Positions 31,570-41,900 of a stretch of 46,703 nucleotides of DNA are shown in pieces. Under the pieces are notes generated by a model, which was not told the origin of the DNA, searched no databases, and saw only the letters and a list, made by a program, of their open reading frames with translations. This DNA comes from Gnetum montanum (Eukaryota; Streptophyta; Gnetopsida; Gnetales; Gnetaceae), in the NCBI GenBank assembly GCA_015680685.1, contig MNCI01035165.1, positions 220,219 to 266,921 on the forward strand, written 5' to 3'. Numbering within the stretch: the stretch's first letter is position 1; each line of letters opens with the position of its first letter. A program made the translations under genes and the position numbers.

Positions 31570-32160
31570 GTTAATCCACATTATATCTAATTGGATCAAG
31601 GTGGCAACCTTGCTAGGAAAAGATCTGATCCTTAATGTCCTTTCATCTACTTGCAAATTATTGGAAATGAGCCATGCAAGGCTCTTCTTGATCTATGTTT
31701 TGGTGTTAATCTGATTTCCCATGAAATGTACAAAGCTTAAAACCTACCTCTTCCCAAAAAGAGCAACATTTGTTTAGAATTGGCAAATCAGTCCATCATT
31801 GTTCCCTTGGAATTAGTGGAGAACATTGCAATCATTGCTTGTGAATGGTCCTATCTTATTGATTTCCTGGTGATCAAAGTTGACATTTGCAAGAGGGATT
31901 TCCCAATCATTATGGTTAGGGCTTAGTTGAGAACCATTGATGCACAAATGGGCGTCAAAGATCTTTCCCTAGAAATTTCCAAGGAAAATGCTTTTGGAAA
32001 TATTAAGAACAAGAGAGTTCCATGCATCGTGTATAATGATATAGGGTGCAACTATGTGCAACAGTTATGGTTTATTAAAAGCACATTAATCAAAGCATGT
32101 AGACAATGTGAAGATGAATTTGAAATCCAAAAGTGCTTATACGTAGTAGCCATAAAATAG
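31570..32160 (+). pseudogene. pol: Protease and linker of element 2 (broken)
   Basis: GNEPCKALLDLCFGVNLIS near 31655-31715 aligns with the element 1 and 3 proteases. The catalytic Asp (31690-31692) is kept, and the DSSSG positions 2-4 have drifted to Leu-Cys-Phe. The downstream IGVKDLSLEIS-like block (MGVKDLSLEISKENAFG) is kept. The next frame (32176-32445) matches the Athila-like linker with YAFLENEKLVIINANL. Confidence 0.7.
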
Positions 32161-32599
32161 GAGGGCACCCAGTGATTGACAGTTGATTTTGAAAGCAGCA
32201 CACTTTGCATGGAACTAATTGAGAGTTTAACATGTGCCTATGTTGAAGGCATGAATGAACTAGAGCAAGTTCATCATCAACTCTCTAATGATGAACCTGA
32301 TGATACTTATTGGGGAGAGTTGGAAATCCCTAATAATTTGAAACATGAGCCTGTAGAGTTGAAAACTCTACCTCCCAACATGGAATATGCATTTCTAGAA
32401 AATGAAAAGCTGGTAATAATCAATGCCAACCTTTCTCCTATGTAGAAAAGGATGTTCTTGAAGGTGATCAACAAATGGCCAATAGCCTTTACTTGATCAT
32501 ATCTTGAACTCATAAGGATTGATCCTTAGATATCCTGGCATTGCATCTATACTAATCTTTCCATCAAGCCAAAAAGATAGCCACAGAGGTGGCTAAATC

Positions 32600-33055
32600 C
32601 CAAATTGAAGTAGATTTTTAAAGAGAAAATTGAACAACTCCTCAAGGTGAGGTTCATCTATCCCACTCATGATCGTACCAAAGAAAGGTGGCAAGTGGCG
32701 GGTTTGTATTGATTTCAGGTTGTTGAACATGACAATGTTCAAAGATCATTTCCCATTATCATTTGTGAACCAAGTGTTGGAAACTATCTCTAGGCATTAC
32801 TATTATAGCTTTTTAGATGGTTATGTTGGCTATAATCAAATTCAGATCGTGCCAAAAGATCAGACCAAAACAACATTCATAAGTCCGTAGAGAAATTTTG
32901 CATATAAAAATATGCATTTTGGTTTGTGCAACATCCCTAAAACATTCCAACATCTTGTCTTGAGCATTTCTTAGTAGTAGATTCATACCAAGGTGGAGGT
33001 CTTCATGAATGACTTCTCCACCTATGGTGTTATGTTTGAGCAAGACCTAGACCAT
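32600..33055 (+). pseudogene. pol: Reverse transcriptase of element 2, 5' part
   Basis: The open stretch 32669-32890 shows VPKKGGKWRVCIDFRLLN, HFPLSFVNQVLETI and YVGYNQIQIVPKDQTKTTF. The active-site segment reads FMNDFSTYG (Asp to Asn at the first position of the DD pair). Relative to element 1, 26 bases are missing near 32658, apparently between short TATCC-like repeats, shifting the frame. The domain is cut at DLDH by element 3. Confidence 0.85.
33051..33055. repeat. Left target-site candidate ACCAT of element 3
   Basis: These five bases precede element 3. Their duplicate cannot be checked because the right end of element 3 and adjacent element 2 bases are deleted. Confidence 0.4.
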
Positions 33056-33847
33056 TGATGAGTGGCGAGGTACCCCTACACTCAACCATATGAATACGAT
33101 CGTCTCACGCGCGATCCGGTCGAAATCCAAGGACTAAGTGCTTACGCACCTTAATGGAACACTTAAGGTTAATCAATCGTTGTCTTCCCAGACCTACTTG
33201 TATTTTCATGGTTGTATGGTTAAGTAAGTTTGAGGTATATGATTTTTTATATCTTTTATCTTTTAATGCCTTATGCTAATAGGGAAAGGTGAAGAGAACT
33301 AAGTTACTAACTTTCATTAACTATTCACTAATTAAGTTCTAATTAGCCTAGCACCAGTATCTGTTCCCACTTGCCACACACACCCTAAACCAATGCAATG
33401 CTACTGGGATTACCAAACGCTACTCGTTACTGGGTTACCAAGCGTTACACACATGCTCAAAGCGATTGTACTAAGTGCACTTAACTAGGAGAATCAAGGG
33501 TTGAGAGAGATTAATTATCTAGAAAAGCATTTAAACATTTAATCATAATTAATTACTATTTAGCTTATTCCATATGCTGCAAGGTTTATCAGAAAGTTCA
33601 TCTTTATTGTCGTACACAAATATGTGCTCAGGTACAATTTGCTCAAATAAAGATCCGTTCACTTTAAGACTCCTATTACGGGCACATGGAAATTATTCTA
33701 ACTCTAGAATGGTAAAGCTACTATAGTTTGGCTAAGGGTCTAAGTCTAAGTGCCTAAAATAAGAAAAGCTATCTCTTATTTATAGACATTGTGGCAGGCC
33801 GCGATGTCGCGGATGCGATATCCCGTACACGATATCGCAGCTCATCA
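33056..33847 (-). mobile_element. 3' LTR of element 3 (full length)
   Basis: Read on the plus strand it is TGATGAGTGGCGAGG to GCAGCTCATCA, 792 bp. U3 on the minus strand carries GCGATATCGTGTAC and GATATCGCATCC-type motifs (33795-33840), then TATAAATA (33784-33777). U5 carries the family A GGGAAGACAACGATTG block. Confidence 0.92.
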
Positions 33848-33864
33848 TACCCCCATGACTGAAT
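33848..33864 (-). other. Polypurine tract of element 3
   Basis: On the minus strand ATTCAGTCATGGGGGTA abuts the 3' LTR. This is the clearest PPT of the family in the window. The AGTCATGGGGG core also occurs at 34414-34424 and 35734-35744. Confidence 0.85.
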
Positions 33865-34413
33865 AAAAACTCGTCCTTGAGTTCCTTACAAAATATTGGG
33901 AAGGTATGGGATTATTGACTTGAATGATACTAATGGTGAATGGGGTGACATGTGAATGGATCATCATTACAATACATGACAACAATAGTGTTCTTGACCA
34001 CAAGAGTGAACACTATGTACATTTGACATCCAGCCTTATTTGGCAGCTAGAAAAGAAGAGAGAGAGAGAGGAGAAGAAGATGTGTTGCTGCCGATGCCAA
34101 GATTGCACCTTTCGTTGTCCATCCATAAGTGCACCATCAATCTTGTTCCTTTGTATGACTGTTCCAACACTAGTCCATCCTAAGTGTTTTCTCCAGCTCC
34201 AATCCGTTATCGTATGGTTGTCATCTGCACACAAAACATAGTCACATATTAGCAAGGGAAATTAAATCACAATGCAATTGATACCTTGCCTCGGTGTATG
34301 GTTTATTGGCTGAGTTGTGATATGGCTAATATGGATTTTGGAGATATAATACTAGTGACTACCGAAGGTATAAGGTGTAGGGTTTAGGAGAAAATTGAAA
34401 AAATTGGACTAGG

Positions 34414-34424
34414 ACCCCCATGAC
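34414..34424 (-). promoter_or_regulatory. Second internal PPT-like motif of element 3
   Basis: AGTCATGGGGG followed by TCC on the minus strand, about 560 bases upstream of the true PPT. The equivalent site in element 2 (near 43700) has decayed to ATCATTGAGACC. Confidence 0.45.
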
Positions 34425-35733
34425 TAAAAGCGAACCTCCAGTAGCGATAGAATGGAAAAAGATAGGGAATAAGAAAGATGGAGAAAAAGAAAAAATGGTA
34501 ATGCTAATAAAATGGATTTCATAGGTAGAAATGAACAAAATAAGTGGTGATTGCAGTAATGTTTAAGGGAAAGAAGTTAACTAATGCACCAAATAGGAAT
34601 GTCAGTGGGTCCTCCCCAAAGCAGGCTCATGCCCTTAATGCCCTGACAATCCCACATTCAAAGAGTCCATAGGCTCTAGAAATGTCATTTGGAAGCAAGA
34701 TTTAAAGTCTTAACCACAACATTTTACCAAAAAAAATGCATCAACCAAAATATGGACTATTGATACAATTGGCAATGAGGTGGAAAATGGAGAAAGAATG
34801 ATGGAAAGAAGAGAATGGAATGGAGTCTCAAGAGCAAGGTAGTGTACAGCCCCTTGTGTATTAATGATTAATGTAACTTAGTAGATATCATTCCAAATCT
34901 AGCCTCAAACAATCCACATTCAGTGACTTCACATTAATACATTTGGCCAATTCATCCACTTAAAGTAACGAGAATGCTTTCACCAAGAAGTCACCACCAT
35001 TCCGACGAAACGAGAAAGGAGAAAGTAGGAAGTGAGAAAGGGCTTTAGTTAGAGGGAACATGTTTGTTTAGTTCCATAATCGGTGCTTGTAGCCCAAATG
35101 ATTATTTCGTCTATGGGGTGTGCTTTGAATTCTCACTATTTTTTTTTTTTGGCATGAGAACCACACCATGCAGAGACTTATTATTTTTATTAGCTCAGCT
35201 TCCCGATAATGGAGCAACATCGAAATGGTAAGGAAAACTCAAGAAGAAAACATCCAAGCACCCAAGAGAATGGCCAGCACAAATGCATCAAATCCCTTTG
35301 AAGTCACACCCTTTTCAATCCTTGAATCCTTCCTTAGTTTGAGAAATACCCAATCACCAATTCGTTGATAGTTCTTATTATTGAAGAAAAGGGATTGTAT
35401 AGTTCCAAGCCAAGAGAGACCATAGAAATTCATGGATGCATGGATGATGTGGACTCATTGCCTGTTATATCAAAAGAACCATACCATAGTATCAACATTA
35501 TAACTCAAAGGTAAAAACCAAACATTGGCAATAATAGAATACAGTTCATACCACCATCAGGAGCACTTATTAGGTGACGAATCTAAAAAAAAATTAAAAC
35601 AAATAACCACACAAATAAATGAAAAAGTATGAATGATCTTGCAAAACAAAAACAAGAAAATTTAAAGAAATTTTTAAAACAAAAACTTAAAAAGGAACTG
35701 AGGGCCTTAATTGATCAACATAGGTGGCCATCT

Positions 35734-35749
35734 CCCCCATGACTGAATT
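35734..35749 (-). promoter_or_regulatory. First internal PPT-like motif of element 3
   Basis: ATTCAGTCATGGGGG is identical over 15 bases to the terminal PPT of the same element and sits where elements 1 and 2 have TTAGTCATGGGGGAGATGG. It lies just beyond the end of the pol remnant. Confidence 0.55.
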
Positions 35750-35780
35750 GGAAGGGGGAGATCCAAAATAATGAGCGAGG

Positions 35781-36615
35781 TCATCTCTTCTCTAAGGTAT
35801 TATGTGCATTCACTATTCTAGATTCAATGTAAGGATTGGTCTGTTGCACATGGACTAGTAATCTCTTATCGGAGTATTTATTTGAATTTTTTAGGAGTCT
35901 CCAACTTCTCCCAATTGATGTTTTTAGGTTAAGGTTTGGAAGTTTGTGACGCTCTTGCTCCAGTGTATCTATGCTTTCAACGTGAGCACAAGTTGTTCCC
36001 TTAGTTCGTTCCATGCACGTTGGTGAGTTGCTATCTAGATCAGCTATCAACCACTGGGTGTCTTCTTGTTGTGTGGTTGCTACATACAGGCACTTTTGTA
36101 TGTTAATTCTTTGGGCACAGTGGTTGCAGGAAGGTAATGCTAAACATTCTTGTACGCAATCACACCCTATATCACTGTATGTGATGCATGGAAATTTCTT
36201 CTTCTCGATCTTCCCAAAAGTGTTTTCCTTAGATATTTCCAGGGAAAGATCACGGATTCCTAGGTGTGCATTTATTGTACTTAGCCATGCCCTTCCCATT
36301 ATTATTGGGAAGTCCCCTTTGTCATTTTTTACCTGTATCACTAGGAAATCAGCTGGGTATGACCACCCACACACAATGGTAACGATGTCCTCCACCAATC
36401 CCAAGGGAACAGTGATGGATTGGTCAGCCAGCTCTAAGCGAATATTGCTCTTCTTTAGTGGAGGCAAGTTCCAGCCTTTATACATCTCTTGTGATATTAA
36501 GTTAACTCCGGAACTTGAGTCCAAAAGAGCTTTACATGGTTCATTCCCAGCAACTTGGAGATAGATTAAAGGACTTCCAGGGTCAGAGAATTTCTTGGGA
36601 AGGTGGCTCTCCTTA
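35781..36615 (-). pseudogene. pol: Protease of element 3, fused to the C-terminus of integrase
   Basis: An open frame (36524-35781) continues homology that starts near 36615. CKALLDSSSGVNLIS has an intact catalytic Asp (36521-36519) and Ser-Ser where Ser-Gly is expected. PADFLVIQVKND, PIIMGRAWLSTINA and RDLSLEISKENTF follow. After the linker (LETPKKFK in one frame) the sequence jumps to RLLVHVQQTNPY, which aligns with the last residues of element 1 integrase (QLVNIQ-IKPF). About 2.8 kb of RT-RNase H-integrase is therefore missing. The protease part has no internal stop; a frame change lies in the linker. Confidence 0.8.
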
Positions 36616-39181
36616 ATCTAGTCAATGACAGCATGTGTTAACATAACCATGTGTGTTGAGCTCTATTTTTGGTTTGAAGGGAGCTCTGAAGCCTTATTTG
36701 ATGGAGAAGCATTCAGAGGCTCAACTGCTTGTGGTTGTGAGAGCTTGATTGGGCTGTTGGTTCTAAAGAAAGGTCTTCTCTTTGTACAGTTGTTAGAACC
36801 AGCAACAGGTTGAAGGTTCATAGCCCTCGTAGCATTACGTTGTTGTGGTTGAGTGGGGAGTTACCCTTGCATTGCTGGAGCAAGTGGTAATGGAGCTATC
36901 AGTGTGAGAGTTGCGGATGGATTTGAAGGATGGTACGTTGGTGCGTTATCTCCCCTAGGAGAAGGAATCCTATAATATTCTTGAGCTTGGTAGTGACATT
37001 GTGGTGTCACATGACCAATAGAGTCACGTGGAGAGATTGGCTGTTGCACATAGTAGCCATATGGGTTCAGTTACCGGTAAGGGTACTATTGCCTTGGTGG
37101 TGGCATCCCCCATGATTGTGGGTATTACCACTTTTGGTGTTGCTCAATAGGTTGTAGTAGAGTTCCACTTGGATAATACGTTAAAGGTTGGTGTAACTTC
37201 CTTGGGTTACCTTGGGGATAAGGTAACCATCGGGGTGCTTACCGTTTGTTAAGTCATGGGTTAAGTGCATACACCCCAGACTCTTGCAGATGTGAGATTA
37301 CTGGGCAACATCCCTTAGGATGGCTGTATTGGCATACCTCACATCCATCATCATTGTCTGTATCAGAATCCACAACCTCTTCGGTGATGGCCATTTTACC
37401 CTTACCTTTGTTACGTGCATTGTCCATGGTCCTCTTTTTCTTTTTGTCATAGTCACTACTTTGCTCCTTAGACTCCTCTACAATTTTAAGAATAGTTTCA
37501 AATCTACTATCTAGGGAGTCCCACATTTGGTCTACCTTTTCCGACACTTTTGTTGTTAATTTTTGGAGTGTTAAGGTTTTCCTATGCACCATCTCTTCGA
37601 GTGGTGACTCTTCCTCCTCCTCATAGAATCTCACTCCCATTTTTTGGAGGGAAGGATCATGGTTGTACTCTTTTGCACTTTCTCTCTTATGTAGCTCTCC
37701 TTCTTCCTTGGCTACTTGTTCTAGCAATCTATGGACCTAATGGGACCTAAGCTCTGATAATCTCCCTTGGGCATATGTTCCAAGGGCTCGCCTAGTTTCA
37801 TTCCTAAGTCCATCTACAAGATGGCGTAGTTGATCTTGCTGTGAGTAATCATAGCCTGGGCAATGATGTAATAGTGCATAATAACGGTCCATCACAGCAT
37901 CCAAGGATTCATGATTTCCCTGCTTCCATCCTTGGATTTGCTTTCGTAGGTTGGACACCCGAGAGTACGTTTGATACTTATCATTAAATAGTTCTAGCAT
38001 CGTACTCCACCTCCAAATGAATTCTGGTTCTAAGGACTAGTACCAGCTTTCCGCTTCTTTTATTAGTGTCCTTGGGAACAACTTTAGTTTTTTCCATTCG
38101 TTCTCAATGTTCTGCAAGCACATGCATCGTGAAATTCTTGTAATTGATTTTGAGGATCAATGTTGTATCCCCCCTCAAATCGTGGGATATTATTCATGTC
38201 TAACCTCTTGATCCTGCTATCTTTTTGGTGCCTTGTGGGAACTCTTATGGCCTCCATGATATCTAACATACTTCGGGTTGAGAGTAGGGGTTCTTCATGG
38301 TCATTTCGTTCATAGCTTCTATGATGTCTATGTGGTTCCCTACTCTCCCTTATTTTATGCTGTGATTCTCTCGAGTGCCCTCATCCTCTTTCTCAACTCT
38401 CTAGTCAAGGTTTCTCACTCTGTTTACCTTTATCTTCATGGTTAGGCTTCTTATGACTACATCCTAATACCAAAGGAGAGGGTAAATGTCACGATGAAGG
38501 TGAAGGAGAAGAAGAACCATCGCCATGACAATGTTCCCTTCCTTCTCTTCGGTGGTCCTGGCCCTGATCGTGATTACGATCAGAATGCCCACCCTAATCA
38601 TGTGTTTGTGTTCCCTCGTTGAACACTTGGTGTTCGTGAGGACCAAAACCAGGATTGTGAATCGTGGAGTGTAGGTTCTGATACACCACCTCCTGACCAT
38701 CGTTAGAAGAGGAAACATCATTTTGTGTAGAACCTATTGAAATAGGTTAGCCACCCTCTATTTCGCTTAAGATGGGTGGAGAGTTATGGGGTCCTTTGCC
38801 CTTCAATGATGTATAGTATCTCTCCTGTCGCAACTCCCTTTGATGTTGCATTTTTGTGGGATGGTAATCCCTTGTGTCATAATCACATGCAATGTATTCC
38901 GCGTATAACTGTGACATGTCTACTCGTGCGAGAGCACAAAGAAGCATGTTGGGGACTGCTCGATCTAGGGGCAACACTATGTTACCCTCCAAGTCTCTCC
39001 AACGCAGTTGTTCATCTTAATGTAGAATAAAGGTAAAGTTGGGTACATATTCATGGTGATGAATATATACCACATGGAACTGTTGAGGCACTGGTGGATC
39101 TTGGTTACATGTGTTGTGCCACCAACTATCTCTTGTGTTGGTCCTAGGTGATGAAATGCTTTTGTGCAAAGAAGAAGACAT
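36616..39181 (-). pseudogene. gag: gag of element 3 (near-complete, with few breaks)
   Basis: ATG at 39181 opens MSSSLHKSIS. The N-domain (YVPNFTFILHQDE, EGNIVLPLDRA), a His/Arg/Asp-rich region, RIKRLDMNNIPRFEGGYNID, ELFNDKYQTYSRVSNLRKQ, GWKQGNHESLD and the knuckle CEVCQYSHPKGCC (37345-37306) follow in order. Two long open pieces (38000-37737, 37727-37254) cover the capsid C-part, a coiled segment and an acidic linker. Breaks include a one-base deletion in the DACA(L)QN motif near 38117 and a TAG for Gln near 38040. It is the best preserved gag here, in line with the younger LTRs. Confidence 0.8.
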
Positions 39182-39307
39182 TTTTTATCTTGCTTGGTGT
39201 GCTATTACCATTATCTTATTTTTCCTTCGATCAACCCTATGGGTTCGTTCTAGCTTCCCAATGATATGGATGATCTCCTATGTTCTATGTAGCACACAAA
39301 CAACTAA

Positions 39308-39327
39308 GTCCCCAGCAACGACGCCAA
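39308..39327 (-). other. Primer binding site of element 3, tRNA-Asp type
   Basis: On the minus strand TTGGCGTCGTTGCTGGGGAC lies next to the 5' LTR. It differs from the tRNA-Asp complement TTGGCGCCGTTGCCGGGGAC at two C-to-T sites only. Confidence 0.88.
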
Positions 39328-39872
39328 TGATGAGTGGCGAGGTACCCCTACACTCAACCATACGAATACGAGCGTCTCACGTGTGATCCAGTCAAACTCC
39401 AAGGACTAAGTGCTTATGCACCTTAATGGAACACTTAAGGTTAATCAATCATTATCTTTCCAAACTTACTTGTATTGTCACGGTTGTATGGTTAAGTAAG
39501 TTTGAGGTATATGATTTTTTATATCTTTTATCTTTGAATGCCTTATGCTAATAGGGAAAGGTGAAGAGAAATAAGTTATTAACTTTCATTAACTATTCAC
39601 TAACTAAGTTCTAATTAGCCTAGCACCATTATCTGTTCCCACTTGCCACACACACCCTAAACCAGTGCAACGCTACTGTGATTACCAAACGCTACTCGTT
39701 TCTGGGTTACCAAGCGTTACACACATGCTCAAAGCGATCGTACTGAGTGCACTTAACTAGGAGAATCAAGGGTTGAGAGAGATTAATTATCTAGAAAAGC
39801 ATTTAAACATTTAACCATAATTAATTACTATTTAGCTTAGTCCATATGCTGCAAGGTTTATCAAAAAGTTCG
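39328..39872 (-). mobile_element. 5' LTR of element 3, truncated
   Basis: It matches 33056-33600 from TGATGAGTGGCG to AAAAAGTTCGTC and then stops; about 245 bases including U3 and the TATA box are missing. Element 2 RT resumes at once, itself lacking some 25 bases. One deletion across the junction explains both losses and removed the element's promoter. Confidence 0.88.
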
Positions 39873-40520
39873 TCTGGAGACCAATCTTCGGCTCAATTAG
39901 CAAAAGAGCCATCTCATGGTCTAGAAGTGCATTATGTTGGGGCACAAAATCTTACAAGCAGGGATTGAGGTGAATCCTAAAATGATTATGTTCATCTAAG
40001 GAATAACCTGCCAATCGAAAACTATTAAAGATGTTTGGTCATTTCTTGGACATACTAGCTACTATGGGTGATTCATAGAGAATTTCTCTAAGATTGCTAA
40101 ACCATTGGTTGAGCTTACAAAGAAAGATGTTTCATTCATATGGACTAAAGAATGCTAAAAGACATTTCAACAACTTAAGAAGAAGCTTGTCGAAACTCCA
40201 ATTCTACGAGCACCTGATTGGTCTTGTCCATTTCACATCATGACAAATGCATTGAACTATGTCTTACAAGTTGTGCTTATGTAATTGGACAATTAGAAAC
40301 ATCCTTATTACATCCATTATGTAAGCCAAAGCATTGTGGGTGCATAGCTTAATTACACCACTATAGAGAAAGAGCTGATGGTGATGGTGTATGCTTTGGA
40401 GAAATTCAGGCACTGTGTGCTTGGATATAGTGTTTATGCACACTAACCATAGTGCCATTCGCTTTCTCATGAACAAGCTAATGGAGAACCTCTGTGTCAT
40501 ACAGTGGTTGGTGATCTTAT
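39873..40520 (+). pseudogene. pol: RT 3' part and RNase H of element 2 (broken)
   Basis: The segment continues from 33055: RLN-QKSHLMV with TAG for Trp, the GITCQSKTIKDVWSFLGHTSYY block, then FIENFSKIAKPLVELTKKD. In RNase H the first catalytic motif is IMTNALNY (Asp to Asn) and YTTIEKELM keeps the Glu. HTNHSAI is frameshifted. Stops are dense. Confidence 0.82.
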
Positions 40521-40739
40521 AGGAGTTTGAACTTACAATGGTAGATCAAAAAGGAACTAAGAATATGGTCATTGATTGCTTGTCTCAATTACGATGGAAC
40601 AAGAAAAGAGAAGGAGACCCTACTTTCTGATCATTTTCATGATGAACTCCTTCTTGTTAGTGTAATAAATGAAGTGCCTACTAAACCTAAGTGATATGAT
40701 GGCATCCTCACTTATCTTCTCACTCAAGAGATGCCATAC

Positions 40740-41900
40740 AATATTTTCTTCATTAGGCTAAACACTTCATGGAGATTAATGAACACCTTTATAAGGGATG
40801 CATCGATGGCCTAGTTCGTTGGTGTGCTCTTGATGTGAATTAACTGCTTGTTCTCCAAGATGCCCATGAGGGTCCTTGTGGGGATGACTATAAAGGAAGA
40901 TGAATGACCATTAAGATCCTGATGGTAGGGTATTATTGGCCAATAATCTTTAGGGACGCTCACTAATTCATTTGCTCTTATGAACACTGCCAATGAGATG
41001 GTGGGATGACTATTCAAATGGAGGAGCCTCAATAGTGGATCCAACCATTAGAACCCTTCAACATTTGGGGCATAGACTTCATGGGTCCCATCATGCCCAT
41101 GTTAAATGAAAAGGCATATATAATAGGTGATGTTAACTATTATACCAAATGGACAAAAGGAGTAGCCATCATTGACTATACATCTCCCACTGCTATTCAA
41201 TTTGTATAGCAGAATATGATAAATAGGTATGGAGTGTCACATGCACTAATTTCTGATAATGGTACTCACTTTACAGGCACTACCTTTCACAAGCTCATGC
41301 AACACTTGGGGATCGAACATAAACGAATAACACGCTATCACCCCCAAGCCAATGGTCAAGCTAACGTCGCCAATAGGGAGATCACATAATGAGAATAGTT
41401 AGCAAATTTAGGAAAGCCTAGAGCATAAAACTCAATAATGCCCTTTGGGCTTATCGCTCCACATGGAAACTCCCTATAGGCTTATCTATGGAAAACTTCC
41501 AACTCTTCCCATTCAATCCAAGCTTTGTACACTTTCAACAGCTTGTGACTTAGATCTTGACTTAAGCCTAGCACAAAAAGAGAGATTGATCAACCTTAAT
41601 GTGCTAGATGAGAATCAATTGGTGGCCCTATCCTTGAATGAAGTGAACAAGGCATTCAACAAAAAATGCCATGACTTAGGATAAGAAAAGTTACATTTAA
41701 AATTGGAGACAAGATCCTCTACTTGAACCCCACACACATACCTCAATGAACTAAGTTCCAAACATTGTAAGAAGGGTCTTATATCATTTATAAAACCTTT
41801 TCTTTTTGGTCCATGTTGATCTACAAATCTAAAAGCCCAAACAAAAGGTAGTTAGTCAACATGCAACAAGTAAAACCTTTCCATGATCCCAAGCAAGCCA
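40740..41900 (+). pseudogene. pol: Integrase of element 2 (broken)
   Basis: FMEINE-type linker and HEGPCGDDY zinc-site remnants precede IWGIDFMGPI (first Asp kept) and ISDNGTHFTGTTFHKLM (second Asp kept). The Glu motif reads NGQANVANREI, with Glu changed to Asn. The stretch 41445-41684 keeps LIYGKLPTLPIQSKLCTLS, and a degenerate GSYII follows where the GPY motif is expected. Several TAG/TAA stops. Confidence 0.82.

Larger units (their letters stand above)
33865..35780 (-). other. Conserved 3' non-coding region of element 3
   Basis: Collinear with 13061-15171 of element 1: GAGAATTCAAAGCACACCCC, CTTTCTCACTTCCTAC, GTGAAGTCACTGAATG and GGGGAGGACCCACTGACAT blocks occur in the same order. A T/G-rich tract ends in TTTTGTGTGCAG at 34237-34225, followed at once by ATGACAACC. 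The open frame that includes this ATG (34255-34013) is 80 codons. A GGAGGTTCGC word near 34439-34430 could be a donor-like site but is weak. Confidence 0.6.
33056..39872 (-). mobile_element. Element 3: non-autonomous gag-protease family A element nested in element 2
   Basis: On the minus strand: truncated 5' LTR, near-perfect tRNA-Asp PBS, gag, protease fused to the integrase C-terminus, a conserved 3' region, PPT and a full 3' LTR. RT, RNase H and almost all of integrase are absent. The internal region is 5.48 kb against 8.38 kb in element 1, close to the size lost. By my hand alignment the LTRs differ at about 30 of some 545 shared bases, so it is younger than element 1. It interrupts element 2 RT between DLDH and NLRLN. 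Confidence 0.9.

Noticed and set aside
36013-36564. 183-codon plus-strand frame
   Set aside because: It is the antisense shadow of the element 3 protease, which has clear homology on the minus strand.
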